Below the pieces are notes generated by a model, which saw only the letters and a list, made by a program, of their open reading frames with translations, was not told where the DNA came from and ran no database searches. Below, piece by piece: positions 7,774 to 13,934 of a DNA stretch of 14,730 bases; position 1 is the stretch's first letter; each line of letters starts with the position of its first letter. The stretch spans positions 1-14,730 of the forward strand of contig JAFYCU010000277.1 in NCBI GenBank assembly GCA_017545095.1, read 5' to 3'. Origin of the DNA: Muribaculaceae bacterium (GTDB lineage Bacteria; Bacteroidota; Bacteroidia; Bacteroidales; Muribaculaceae). Both the position numbers and the translations under genes were made by a program.

Positions 7774-7793
7774 TGTGGTGAATAGTTACCACA
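7774..7793. repeat. Small inverted repeat TGTGGT-N8-ACCACA
   Basis: Perfect 6-bp arms at 7774-7779 and 7788-7793 in the gap between the DUF4886 gene and the dockerin remnant. It could be an operator or chance; nothing else ties it to a gene. Confidence 0.3.
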
Positions 7794-7864
7794 TACCAAA
7801 CGCCATAGAGCCACTTTTTATCCAAAAAATTACGCTTGGAAGCGGCAGATTCAGTTTTTCTTCG

Positions 7865-7872
7865 TAAATTTG
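7865..7872 (+). promoter_or_regulatory. -7 promoter box of the dockerin remnant
   Basis: TAAATTTG matches TAnnTTTG and is followed by GC, as in the other promoters here. No TTTG lies 19-21 bp upstream, so the promoter is incomplete. It lies 30 bp before the likely GTG start at 7902. Confidence 0.4.
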
Positions 7873-7901
7873 CGCAACCAAAGCAATCCAACATAAACGA
7901 T

Positions 7902-8075
7902 GTGAGACAACCTTACTTGAAAACCGCTATGACTGCTGCCTTGAGTGTGGCCAGGGCGTTGACGGGCAATGCCGCTGTGCGCGGCGATGCCAATGCCAAC
8001 GGTGCCTTGGACATCGACGATGTGAACCTGCTGGTTAACGCCATGTTGTGCCGCGCTAGTCGGGACTTTTGGTAG
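7902..8075 (+). pseudogene. Truncated N-terminal dockerin gene (paralogue of the 3686 gene)
   Basis: Reads 57 residues from GTG at 7902: a leader-like start (MRQPYLKTAMTAALS), then VRGDANANGALDIDD and VNLLVNAML, nearly identical to residues 26-49 of the 3686 protein. The paralogue starts with ATGAGACG. Here the ATG (7900-7902) is followed at once by TGA, so only the overlapping GTG keeps the frame. The frame then stops at TAG (8073-8075). In a codon-by-codon alignment this position is TCG in the paralogue, with CAG-GCC after it in both, so the stop looks like one substitution. Past the stop the sequence soon diverges and ends at TAA (8157-8159) with no second calcium loop. A short expressed peptide cannot be excluded. 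Confidence 0.75.
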
Positions 8076-8121
8076 CAGGCCAATCACGCTGTCGCCCTCG
8101 CCGATAGGCTTTTGCAAATCA

Positions 8122-8146
8122 TTTCGGGGACGGTGCTATTCCCCGT
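8122..8146. repeat. Short hairpin upstream of the LRR gene
   Basis: CGGGGA and TCCCCG form a 6-bp stem around a loop of about 9 bases in the leader region of the LRR gene. It might end transcription of the dockerin remnant. I find no full TTTG/TAnnTTTG promoter between 8076 and 8216; TAATTTTA at 8157-8164 is the nearest candidate and lacks the final G. Confidence 0.25.
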
Positions 8147-8215
8147 TGAGCTTCGCTAATTTTAATAACCAGGTTCGAACCCGTTTGTGGGCACCAACCG
8201 CAACATTATTATCAT

Positions 8216-11128
8216 ATGAAACACAAAATTCTAACACTCATTGTCATGTTGCTGGCCACGCTGGCTGCACAGGCTGGTGTCGTTATCAATGAAGTGAATT
8301 TTCCAGATGCCAACTTCCGCAACTACCTCAAAAGGGTTTTTGGTGGTGATGTGATTACGGACAGTCAAATTGCCAATCTGAAGACCTTGAATGTGAGCAA
8401 CATGGACATTCGCAGCCTTCAAGGTATCCAAAAATTCACCGCACTCGAGTCACTCGATTGCAGCCATAACAAATTGCAGTATCTAGACGGCTTCAGCAAT
8501 GCCTACTTCAAGAATTTGGTCACATTGCGATGCAACGATAATCTGCTGACCGAACTTGATGTCTCGTATAACAAAAAGTTGAAGGTGCTTGACTGCAGCC
8601 GGAACCTGTTGACCTTTTTCTATCTGCACATGTCACTCACCGATTTGGAATCAGTAAATGTCAGTAACAATCGATTGACATCGTTTAGCCTTAGGGAACG
8701 GGCGCATTTGGTCAGTGTCGATATCTCTTATAATCAAGGTATAGAGCATGTCGATTTTTCAAGCAATCCAGTCCTGAAGCAATTGTCGGCTGATCAGTGC
8801 ACTGGGATAAGGACTTTTGTCTGCCGAAACTGTAGTCTGACCTCGTTGTCATTAAATGGTTGCACATCGATTTTCACGCTCGACTGTTCCGAGAACAATT
8901 TGACATCATTATCTATCTTGGCCTGCAAGGCACTACAAGAGCTTGACTGCCACTACAACAACTTAACCAGCCTCAATCTTAATGGCTTAAATAATTTGTC
9001 AAAAGTGGATTGTTCTTCCAACAAGTTGACCTATATCAGCATGACTGATTGTCCCTTGGTGTATTACTACTGCCATAACAATCAACTGACCGCACTGGGC
9101 ACAGACTGTTTTAGCAAAGGACAGATGAAGTACGTTGATTGTTATGGCAACAAATTCACATCAATCACGCAAGATAATTCTGATGGAACACTGAATAATC
9201 TTGAATACATTGATGCCGGGTTCAACCAGGCAATGACTTCTTTCACTTTTAAAAATTGTCCCAAACTTGACATTATCAGACTTCATTCTTGTGCTAATCT
9301 GCAAACGCTCGATTGTTCTGCAAATGCTCTAACCACCCTTGAGACTGAAAGCTGTACGGCATTGAAAACAATCAACTGCAGCAGCAACCAGATGACGTAT
9401 GTCAAACTGGTTGGATGCCCAGAGGTGAATACCCTCAATGCGTCAAACAACAATTTTACTCAACTAGATATCACCAACCGAACAGCACTCCAGTCACTCG
9501 ATTTGTCGAAATGCGCAAAGCTCAAGTTCCTGCACTGCGAGAATAACTCGCTCACTTCGCTCAATGTTGCTTCCTGTCCGCTACTGCAGTCAGTCATTTG
9601 CAGCGACAACAACTTAACTTCGCTGACAATCAACAACCTGAGCAACCTTATCACTCTGGATGTGAGCGGAAACAGCAATCTCAAGACGCTGGATTGCAGC
9701 AATAACGCCATTACCAGTTTTTATTACAGCGGTTGCAAAGCGCTGGAGACACTCAACTGCTCGAACAACCCCTGGCATGGCGACGGAGACTTGAACTTCC
9801 AGGGTTATGACAATCTGAAGACACTGAACCTAAGCAATTTGGAGAATTTGGATTATCTGAAATGCTATGAGAATCGTCTGTTGTCATCATTGAATATATC
9901 GGGATGCAACAATTTGGCACAACTAATGGTTGATTATACAGCGTTGCCACAGCTCAATGTCAGCAATTTGAACAAATTGACCACTTTCTCATGCTCGAAC
10001 AATAGTGCAATGACAAAATTGGACTGCAACAACAATCCCAAATTAAACACATTGACAGTGATGGGTAATCCTGCTTTGGCTACGCTCAATTGCAGCAACA
10101 ACAGCGAATTGCAAACGTTCAACTGCTCCTACAATGGTCTTAAAACGCTCAATTGCCCAGCGAATCCTATGCTGGCCACCATCTTCCTGCACGACTGCCC
10201 CACATTGGAGAATGTCTACTTCAACAATTGCGCATTAACAGAGTTGGACTTGAGCAACTACCCCGCACTGAAAACAATTCAGGCCAACGACAACCAGTTG
10301 ACCAAACTGAAGGCCCAAGGATGCACGGCTTTGCAACACCTGTTGCTGCAGAACAATCCTGCATTGAGCCGAGCAAACACAACCTTTGAGACTGGTGAGT
10401 TGCTCGAACTCAACATCAGCAAGACGCAAGGGGTTGCTTACGATTTTATAAACAATATGCCTAAACTGCAATCGCTGTTCATGGACGAGCTGTCCAACAT
10501 CGTGAATATGGATATCCACAACAATCCCAATCTGAACACGCTCAGCATGAAGAACTGTCCCACATTGCAGAATCTGTATTGCGATATCAATGCACTCAAC
10601 ACAATCGATGTGGAGGGAAACACGGCTCTGCAGAATTTCAGTTGCAGCAACAACAACTTAACCACGCTTGATTTGTCGGGACTTATCGGCTTAAAGAGTC
10701 TTGGTATCTACAACAATCAGATTAAGGAGGCTGGCATGCAAGAGTTGGTGGGCAGTCTGCCCTCACTGGCTGAGCCGGGTACAAATAATTTCTATGTCAT
10801 GTATGATGCCTCCGTTTTCACCAGCGAGGGCAACGAGATGACTATCCCTCAGGCACAAGCGGCCAACGAAAAAGGATGGGAAGCAATGATGTATGGTTAC
10901 CCTCCGGGACAAGGCGTTGCTAAATGGTATCCCATCATGCAGAATCTCTTGGTGGGCGATGTCAACAGTGATGGAGTGGTGGATGTGGATGACCTGAACA
11001 TTGTCATCAACATTATAGTGCGCAAGGCCAGCAACGAGGACTGGCCCGCCGCCGATGTGAACGGCGACGGCACAGTGGACGTGGACGATATGAACCGCAT
11101 CATCAACATCATGGTGCATAAGGAGTGA
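8216..11128 (+). CDS. Large exported leucine-rich-repeat protein with a C-terminal dockerin
   Basis: 970 residues. Signal peptide MKHKILTLIVMLLATLAAQAG, then a capping region (VINEVNFPDANFRNYLK) seen before LRR arrays in many secreted gut-bacterial proteins. From about residue 55 to 880 run roughly 35-40 repeats of about 21 residues built on L-x-x-L-x-C-S-x-N-x-L-T-x-L, with Cys where many LRRs have Leu and Asn in the ladder position. A spacer of about 30 residues leads to two dockerin loops, GDVNSDGVVDVDD and ADVNGDGTVDVDD, with helices LNIVINIIV and MNRIINIMV. LRR arrays of this kind usually bind proteins or glycans; the target is unknown. The dockerin suggests attachment to a cohesin-bearing partner. 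The frame is intact and AT-richer (23 of 60 G+C at 8941-9000) than the flanking enzyme genes. No convincing promoter was found. Confidence 0.9.
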   Translation: MKHKILTLIVMLLATLAAQAGVVINEVNFPDANFRNYLKRVFGGDVITDSQIANLKTLNVSNMDIRSLQGIQKFTALESLDCSHNKLQYLDGFSNAYFKNLVTLRCNDNLLTELDVSYNKKLKVLDCSRNLLTFFYLHMSLTDLESVNVSNNRLTSFSLRERAHLVSVDISYNQGIEHVDFSSNPVLKQLSADQCTGIRTFVCRNCSLTSLSLNGCTSIFTLDCSENNLTSLSILACKALQELDCHYNNLTSLNLNGLNNLSKVDCSSNKLTYISMTDCPLVYYYCHNNQLTALGTDCFSKGQMKYVDCYGNKFTSITQDNSDGTLNNLEYIDAGFNQAMTSFTFKNCPKLDIIRLHSCANLQTLDCSANALTTLETESCTALKTINCSSNQMTYVKLVGCPEVNTLNASNNNFTQLDITNRTALQSLDLSKCAKLKFLHCENNSLTSLNVASCPLLQSVICSDNNLTSLTINNLSNLITLDVSGNSNLKTLDCSNNAITSFYYSGCKALETLNCSNNPWHGDGDLNFQGYDNLKTLNLSNLENLDYLKCYENRLLSSLNISGCNNLAQLMVDYTALPQLNVSNLNKLTTFSCSNNSAMTKLDCNNNPKLNTLTVMGNPALATLNCSNNSELQTFNCSYNGLKTLNCPANPMLATIFLHDCPTLENVYFNNCALTELDLSNYPALKTIQANDNQLTKLKAQGCTALQHLLLQNNPALSRANTTFETGELLELNISKTQGVAYDFINNMPKLQSLFMDELSNIVNMDIHNNPNLNTLSMKNCPTLQNLYCDINALNTIDVEGNTALQNFSCSNNNLTTLDLSGLIGLKSLGIYNNQIKEAGMQELVGSLPSLAEPGTNNFYVMYDASVFTSEGNEMTIPQAQAANEKGWEAMMYGYPPGQGVAKWYPIMQNLLVGDVNSDGVVDVDDLNIVINIIVRKASNEDWPAADVNGDGTVDVDDMNRIINIMVHKE

Positions 11129-11162
11129 TGACTGATTGACTTCACTGAGAAACAATAGTCAT

Positions 11163-11199
11163 GGGTCAGGCACAGGCTGTTCAGTGTTGTGCTTGACCC
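11163..11199 (+). terminator. Hairpin after the LRR gene, probable terminator
   Basis: GGGTCAGGCACA (11163-11174) pairs with TGTGCTTGACCC (11188-11199) with one G-T pair, followed by AAATTTTGTG. It begins 34 bp after the stop codon. It is clearly related to the hairpin at 7651-7715, although the outer stem has decayed on its left side. Confidence 0.6.
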
Positions 11200-11241
11200 A
11201 AATTTTGTGCATAGGTGAGTTATCAAAGGCAAGTCCCCCTT

Positions 11242-11436
11242 GGCATTTGGGACAATGGCTCCCACAGCCGCCATGTGGTGCGCATTGTTTACGGACAGCA
11301 ACCCACTTCTGAGATGCAAAAGGCCATTGACGTCGGGTTTATAGTGGCCGGTGGCAGCTCAATCGTCACCAGCCTGCTCGTGTTCCACACTTTTGATACA
11401 CCCTCCAACAAGGCCAGCGACATTGAAGTGACATAA
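11242..11436 (+). pseudogene. Relic of the GH53-type zinc-ribbon domain, with a 22-bp internal inversion
   Basis: The + frame reads SHSRHVVRIVYG-QQPTSEMQKAIDVGFIVAGGSSIV, matching HSRHVAQIVYG-LPTSERQKAVDAGLIVPGGCSIV at the end of the GH53 protein. Homology runs to about 11373, then is lost; the frame stops at TAA (11434-11436). All four zinc-binding Cys are missing: GGC has become GGS, the last CxxC region is absent, and the first CPKC is replaced because bases 11242-11263 are the exact reverse complement of GH53 bases 5731-5752. A GTG at 11215 could open a 73-residue frame, but no signal or start region of a known gene precedes it. I read this as a dead duplicate. Confidence 0.75.
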
Positions 11437-11448
11437 ACCCCACGGCGC

Positions 11449-11465
11449 ACACATCGAAGATGTGT
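11449..11465 (-). terminator. Small hairpin at the end of hicB
   Basis: Perfect 7-bp arms ACACATC and GATGTGT around a 3-base loop. The hairpin touches the hicB stop codon (11465-11467). It may act as a weak terminator for the minus-strand hicAB operon; no T-run follows. Confidence 0.35.
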
Positions 11466-11881
11466 CATAGACTCAAGGCGATGAGTTCGCGGCCTATTTT
11501 GTGCAGCCCCTCAACGATGCGTTGGCGCTGCTTGGGGCGCGGCTTCTTCAGGCCGGTGGCATAATGGCTGAGCTGTCGCTGATTGATGCCTGTTGCGCGG
11601 CTTATGGCCGCCATGGTGGCGAACCGTTCGCTACTGCGCAGCAGGGCGGCAGTGTCGGCATAGTTATACACAAACTCATAGTCGCCATCGGCCAGCCACT
11701 GTGGCACCTCGTCGCCATCGGCGAGCATCCCTTGCACGTGGAACTCCAGCGAGGCCCGAGCCTCACGTTGCAGGTCATCGAAGTTGTCGGCAGTGAACAC
11801 CACGGCACCTGGCACATTGTCGCCAAGTCGGGCGGCAAAGTTCTTGTTGCACCACGACACGTTGACTATAACTTTTTCCAT
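11465..11881 (-). CDS. hicB: HicB-family antitoxin
   Basis: 138 residues, normal for the family. The N-terminal half has the HicB partial-RNase-H-like fold pattern: MEKVIVNVSWCNKNFAARL, PGAVVFTADNFDDLQREARASLEFH, then DGDEVPQWLADGDYEFVYNY. The C-terminal half (about 86-130) is a helix-turn-helix, ISRATGINQRQLSHYATGLKKP, expected to bind the operon's own promoter. HicB proteins hold the HicA ribonuclease inactive and repress hicAB. The frame is intact and lies 52 bp downstream of the full-length hicA frame on the same strand, the usual toxin-first order. Confidence 0.88.
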   Translation of the reverse strand: MEKVIVNVSWCNKNFAARLGDNVPGAVVFTADNFDDLQREARASLEFHVQGMLADGDEVPQWLADGDYEFVYNYADTAALLRSSERFATMAAISRATGINQRQLSHYATGLKKPRPKQRQRIVEGLHKIGRELIALSL

Positions 11882-11933
11882 ATTTGTTCGGTTTTGAATA
11901 GGTTGTGTTTTCGTTGCTGCCCAGTGTGTTGGT

Positions 11934-12128
11934 TCATTTCCAGCCCGCCTGCTTCCATATGCTATTTAGCGTGAACTAATCCAGTTCTTGGCTCTCCTTT
12001 CCATTGACGGTGACCTTGCCGGGCTTGTCGGGGTGCTTGAACTGACGGTGACTGCCGCGTGTGGCCACCTTCACCCATCCATCGCGTTCCAACATTCTTA
12101 TCACTTGTATAACCTTGTAGGTTTTCAT
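11934..12128 (-). pseudogene. hicA: HicA-family toxin gene interrupted by an in-frame amber codon
   Basis: From ATG (12126-12128) the frame gives 50 residues: MKTYKVIQVIRMLERDGWV, ATRGSHRQFKHPDKPGKVTV and NGKESQELD. This is the HicA double-stranded-RNA-binding-like fold with the family's active-site His in GSH (His27). It stops at TAG (11976-11978). The same frame continues without a gap as FTLNSIWKQAGWK to TGA (11934-11936), which matches the family's C-terminal GTLxSILKQAG block. HicA toxins cleave mRNA. Without the last helix the product may be inactive, giving an operon with a working antitoxin and a disarmed toxin. A 50-residue active form or amber readthrough cannot be excluded. The promoter and hicB look intact, so the damage may be recent. 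Confidence 0.8.
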
Positions 12129-12147
12129 CTGCGTTATTTTGATGGCG

Positions 12148-12179
12148 CAAAGGTAGTAATTATTCTACCAACATCCAAA
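12148..12179 (-). promoter_or_regulatory. Promoter of hicAB
   Basis: Minus strand: TTTG (12176-12179), 20 bp, TACCTTTG (12148-12155), a full match to the Bacteroidetes consensus. The -7 box lies 20 bp before the hicA ATG, so the leader is very short. Confidence 0.75.
12152..12169. promoter_or_regulatory. Probable HicB operator in the hicAB promoter
   Basis: GGTAG-N8-CTACC is a perfect 5-bp inverted repeat. It overlaps the -7 box and fills the spacer towards -33. Its position fits autorepression by the HicB helix-turn-helix. Binding is inferred from position and symmetry only. Confidence 0.45.
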
Positions 12180-12220
12180 TTTTCAGGCATTTTTTTTTCG
12201 TTTTCGCCGAAAAAGCCAAC

Positions 12221-12286
12221 GCGTTCTACAATTGCAGCAGTCTGGTGAATGTGACTATCCCAGCCTCCGTGTGCATCGGTGAATCA
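12221..12286 (+). pseudogene. One-repeat relic of a BspA-type (LRR_5) protein
   Basis: Twenty-two codons read AFYNCSSLVNVTIPASVCIGES, almost the consensus repeat of BspA-like surface proteins (AF-x-x-C-x-S-L-x-x-V-x-I-P-x-S-V-x-x-I-G-x-x). Neither side continues the array, and no start codon or signal peptide precedes it. The block lies in the gap upstream of the hicAB promoter. It appears to be left over from a much larger deleted gene. Confidence 0.6.
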
Positions 12287-12356
12287 TTGTCCTCTCGCAA
12301 ATGGGAAAATCCCCCAAAATATCAAAAAAATGCAATTATGGGAATTTGAGAATCTA

Positions 12357-12399
12357 TAATTCCCCAAAATCGCGATAAAAAACGAGTTTTGGGGAATTA
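12357..12399. repeat. 13-bp perfect inverted repeat
   Basis: TAATTCCCCAAAA (12357-12369) and TTTTGGGGAATTA (12387-12399) enclose 17 bases, which add a few TCG/CGA pairs. CCCCAAAA also occurs upstream near 12312. It lies 48 bp beyond the ATPase stop codon, so it may terminate that minus-strand transcript, though no T-run follows the stem. Confidence 0.55.
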
Positions 12400-12446
12400 A
12401 AACGCAGCTATCTGCCGTTCATCGGGAGAATGTCGGGCTTGGGGCG

Positions 12447-13580
12447 TTACCGGGCTATCTCGCGGGTTAGCCAGAGCTGGAAGATGGGGTCGACAAACGT
12501 GAAATGGTCGCCTTCCAGCTCAATGATGTCTTTGTCTTGCAGAATGCGCTTGTTGCGGGCGATGGTGTTGGGATTGCCTAAGCGATAAATCTGGTTGTCG
12601 TTAGCCGATGACAAGTGCTTCACACCGTCGTTCACCGCACGCAGCATCGACTTCTGGCTGGCGGTGAGCAGTTCCATGTCGTTTTGGAACATGGGGGAAT
12701 TGGTGTCGATGAGGCGTTGCAGTGCTGAGTCAAGAATCTGCTCGGTTGCTTCGGTTTCGGTCGCGTTCCAAACAAAGAAGCAAAACTGCTGCACATACCA
12801 GGAGTGGCACCGCGCCACTTGGCAGATGCGCTCGGCCAGCTTGGGCGAGATGTGTTTGCCGGTTTTGGTGAACGACTCAACAATAAACCTCACCCAATGC
12901 TCCTGGGCAATCTTTTGCAGCCAAATCACTTGGCCGAAACGATAGAATGGCTTGGCCGAGTCGCTGAATATGTCGGTCATCATGTGGCGCTTGCCGCCGT
13001 AGAAACAATAAGACACATGGTGTTGCTGCTGCCACACCGATCGCATCTTGCCTTCCATGTCGTCATACTGCGGGATGCGGGCGAGTTGCTGAAACTCATC
13101 AATGCACACAATGATGCGCAGTCCTTTTGCCTGCGCAATCTTTTCGGGCAGGGCCAAAATCTCCAGTTTGTCGCGCTCTTGCGGCTGGAATCGCAGGTCA
13201 AACGTCAGGAAGTCGGTCACATCGTCCTTGATAACCAACTGGGGTATCACTCCAGTCAGGAACTTTTTCATCTCTTCGAGTCCTTTCTCAAACCGGGAGG
13301 CCGCACACGACATCACGCGGCTTGCGAAGGTGCGGTAGAACTCTACCTCGTCGCTGATGGCAAAGGCATCGATGTGGCACACTCTCACGTGGCTGTGCTC
13401 GGCCAGCAGTTCTTCGGTTGAGGCCTTGACCAGCGAACTCTTGCCCCAGCGTCGGGGCGAGATGAGCATCACATGTATGCCCGACATCAGCAGCTGCTTG
13501 AGCAATGCACGGTCCTCAACACGGTCGATAAAGTTCTCTTTTTCGGCCAACGAGCCATATTGAAAAGGTGAAGAAATCAT
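12447..13580 (-). CDS. AAA-family ATPase with archaeal-ATPase-like P-loop and C-terminal winged-helix region
   Basis: 377 residues. Near the N-terminus is the family signature FIDRVEDRALLKQLL, then Walker A SPRRWGKSSL (41-50), Walker B RIIVCIDEFQQLA (155-167) and a sensor-like segment YCFYGGKRHMMTDIF (191-205) followed by PFYRFG. The C-terminal third (LLTASQKSMLRAV through NKRILQDKDIIELEGDHFTFVDPIFQLWL) looks like a winged helix. This build is typical of the stand-alone ATPases (PF01637-like) present in many copies in Bacteroidales; their cellular job is not established. No signal peptide, so cytoplasmic. The start ATG (13578-13580) lies 23 bp after a -7 box that is followed by overlapping palindromes, suggesting a regulated promoter. 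Confidence 0.88.
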   Translation of the reverse strand: MISSPFQYGSLAEKENFIDRVEDRALLKQLLMSGIHVMLISPRRWGKSSLVKASTEELLAEHSHVRVCHIDAFAISDEVEFYRTFASRVMSCAASRFEKGLEEMKKFLTGVIPQLVIKDDVTDFLTFDLRFQPQERDKLEILALPEKIAQAKGLRIIVCIDEFQQLARIPQYDDMEGKMRSVWQQQHHVSYCFYGGKRHMMTDIFSDSAKPFYRFGQVIWLQKIAQEHWVRFIVESFTKTGKHISPKLAERICQVARCHSWYVQQFCFFVWNATETEATEQILDSALQRLIDTNSPMFQNDMELLTASQKSMLRAVNDGVKHLSSANDNQIYRLGNPNTIARNKRILQDKDIIELEGDHFTFVDPIFQLWLTREIAR

Positions 13581-13603
13581 ATCGCACTTTTTGTTTCACG
13601 CTG

Positions 13604-13650
13604 CAAAGTTACAAAAAGTTACACAAATGTAACTTACATCCATGTAACTT
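13604..13650 (-). promoter_or_regulatory. ATPase promoter box with two overlapping operator-like palindromes
   Basis: Minus-strand TAACTTTG (13604-13611) is an exact -7 box, but no TTTG lies 19-21 bp upstream. That position is filled by a perfect palindrome, AAGTTACA-N4-TGTAACTT (13616-13635), overlapping a second copy with one mismatch (13631-13650). The half-site TGTAACTT also covers the -7 box. This layout suggests control by a dimeric regulator. Confidence 0.5.
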
Positions 13651-13734
13651 TTTTAAACATCTATATGCTGAACGGGCTATCGTGCGTTGGTGTCATTCAC
13701 TTTGGCAAATATACCTTTGGCGACCTGGCAAAAC

Positions 13735-13803
13735 GAAATCTGCACACTTCGCAGCCAAAAAGTCGGATTTTTTCCCACCTTTGCCGCGAAGTGTGCAGAT
13801 TTC
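13735..13803 (-). terminator. 18-bp perfect inverted repeat after the pullulanase gene, probable terminator
   Basis: GAAATCTGCACACTTCGC (13735-13752) and its exact complement (13786-13803) flank a 33-bp loop. T-rich sequence lies beyond the stem in the minus direction (TTTCGTTTTG). It lies 130 bp past the pullulanase stop codon. Its length and perfection would also suit a miniature mobile or dispersed repeat. Confidence 0.5.
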
Positions 13804-13832
13804 ATTTTTCAGTTATCTTTTATCTGTTTTTA

Positions 13833-13856
13833 GTAAACGAGTAAACAAGTAAACAA
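13833..13856. repeat. Three tandem copies of an octamer, GTAAACRA
   Basis: GTAAACGA, GTAAACAA, GTAAACAA in direct succession, between the long inverted repeat and the pullulanase stop codon. No function is evident; the rest of 13651-13934 holds no recognisable gene. Confidence 0.6.
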
Positions 13857-13934
13857 GCGTTTAGCTACGAGCTACAAGTGACGCAATGCGGCATAACGTG
13901 CGTAAGCCATCTTGATTCTTGGTTCTTCTGCAAG

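Noticed and set aside
8167..8202. tRNA-like 3' end (GGTTCGAACC ... GGGCACCA)
   Set aside because: The five bases on each side of the would-be T-loop do not pair, and no matching acceptor 5' strand, D-arm or anticodon arm lies upstream at the right distance.
7902..12128. Reassignment of TAG to a sense codon
   Set aside because: The two in-frame TAGs (dockerin remnant, hicA) and the absence of TAG among the eight visible normal stops (four TAA, four TGA) could hint at it. Eight stops are too few, and reading through the remnant does not restore a dockerin, so decay is simpler.
13568..13852. 94-residue plus-strand frame upstream of the pullulanase end
   Set aside because: It overlaps the ATPase promoter, the palindromes and the long inverted repeat, and its translation shows no domain.
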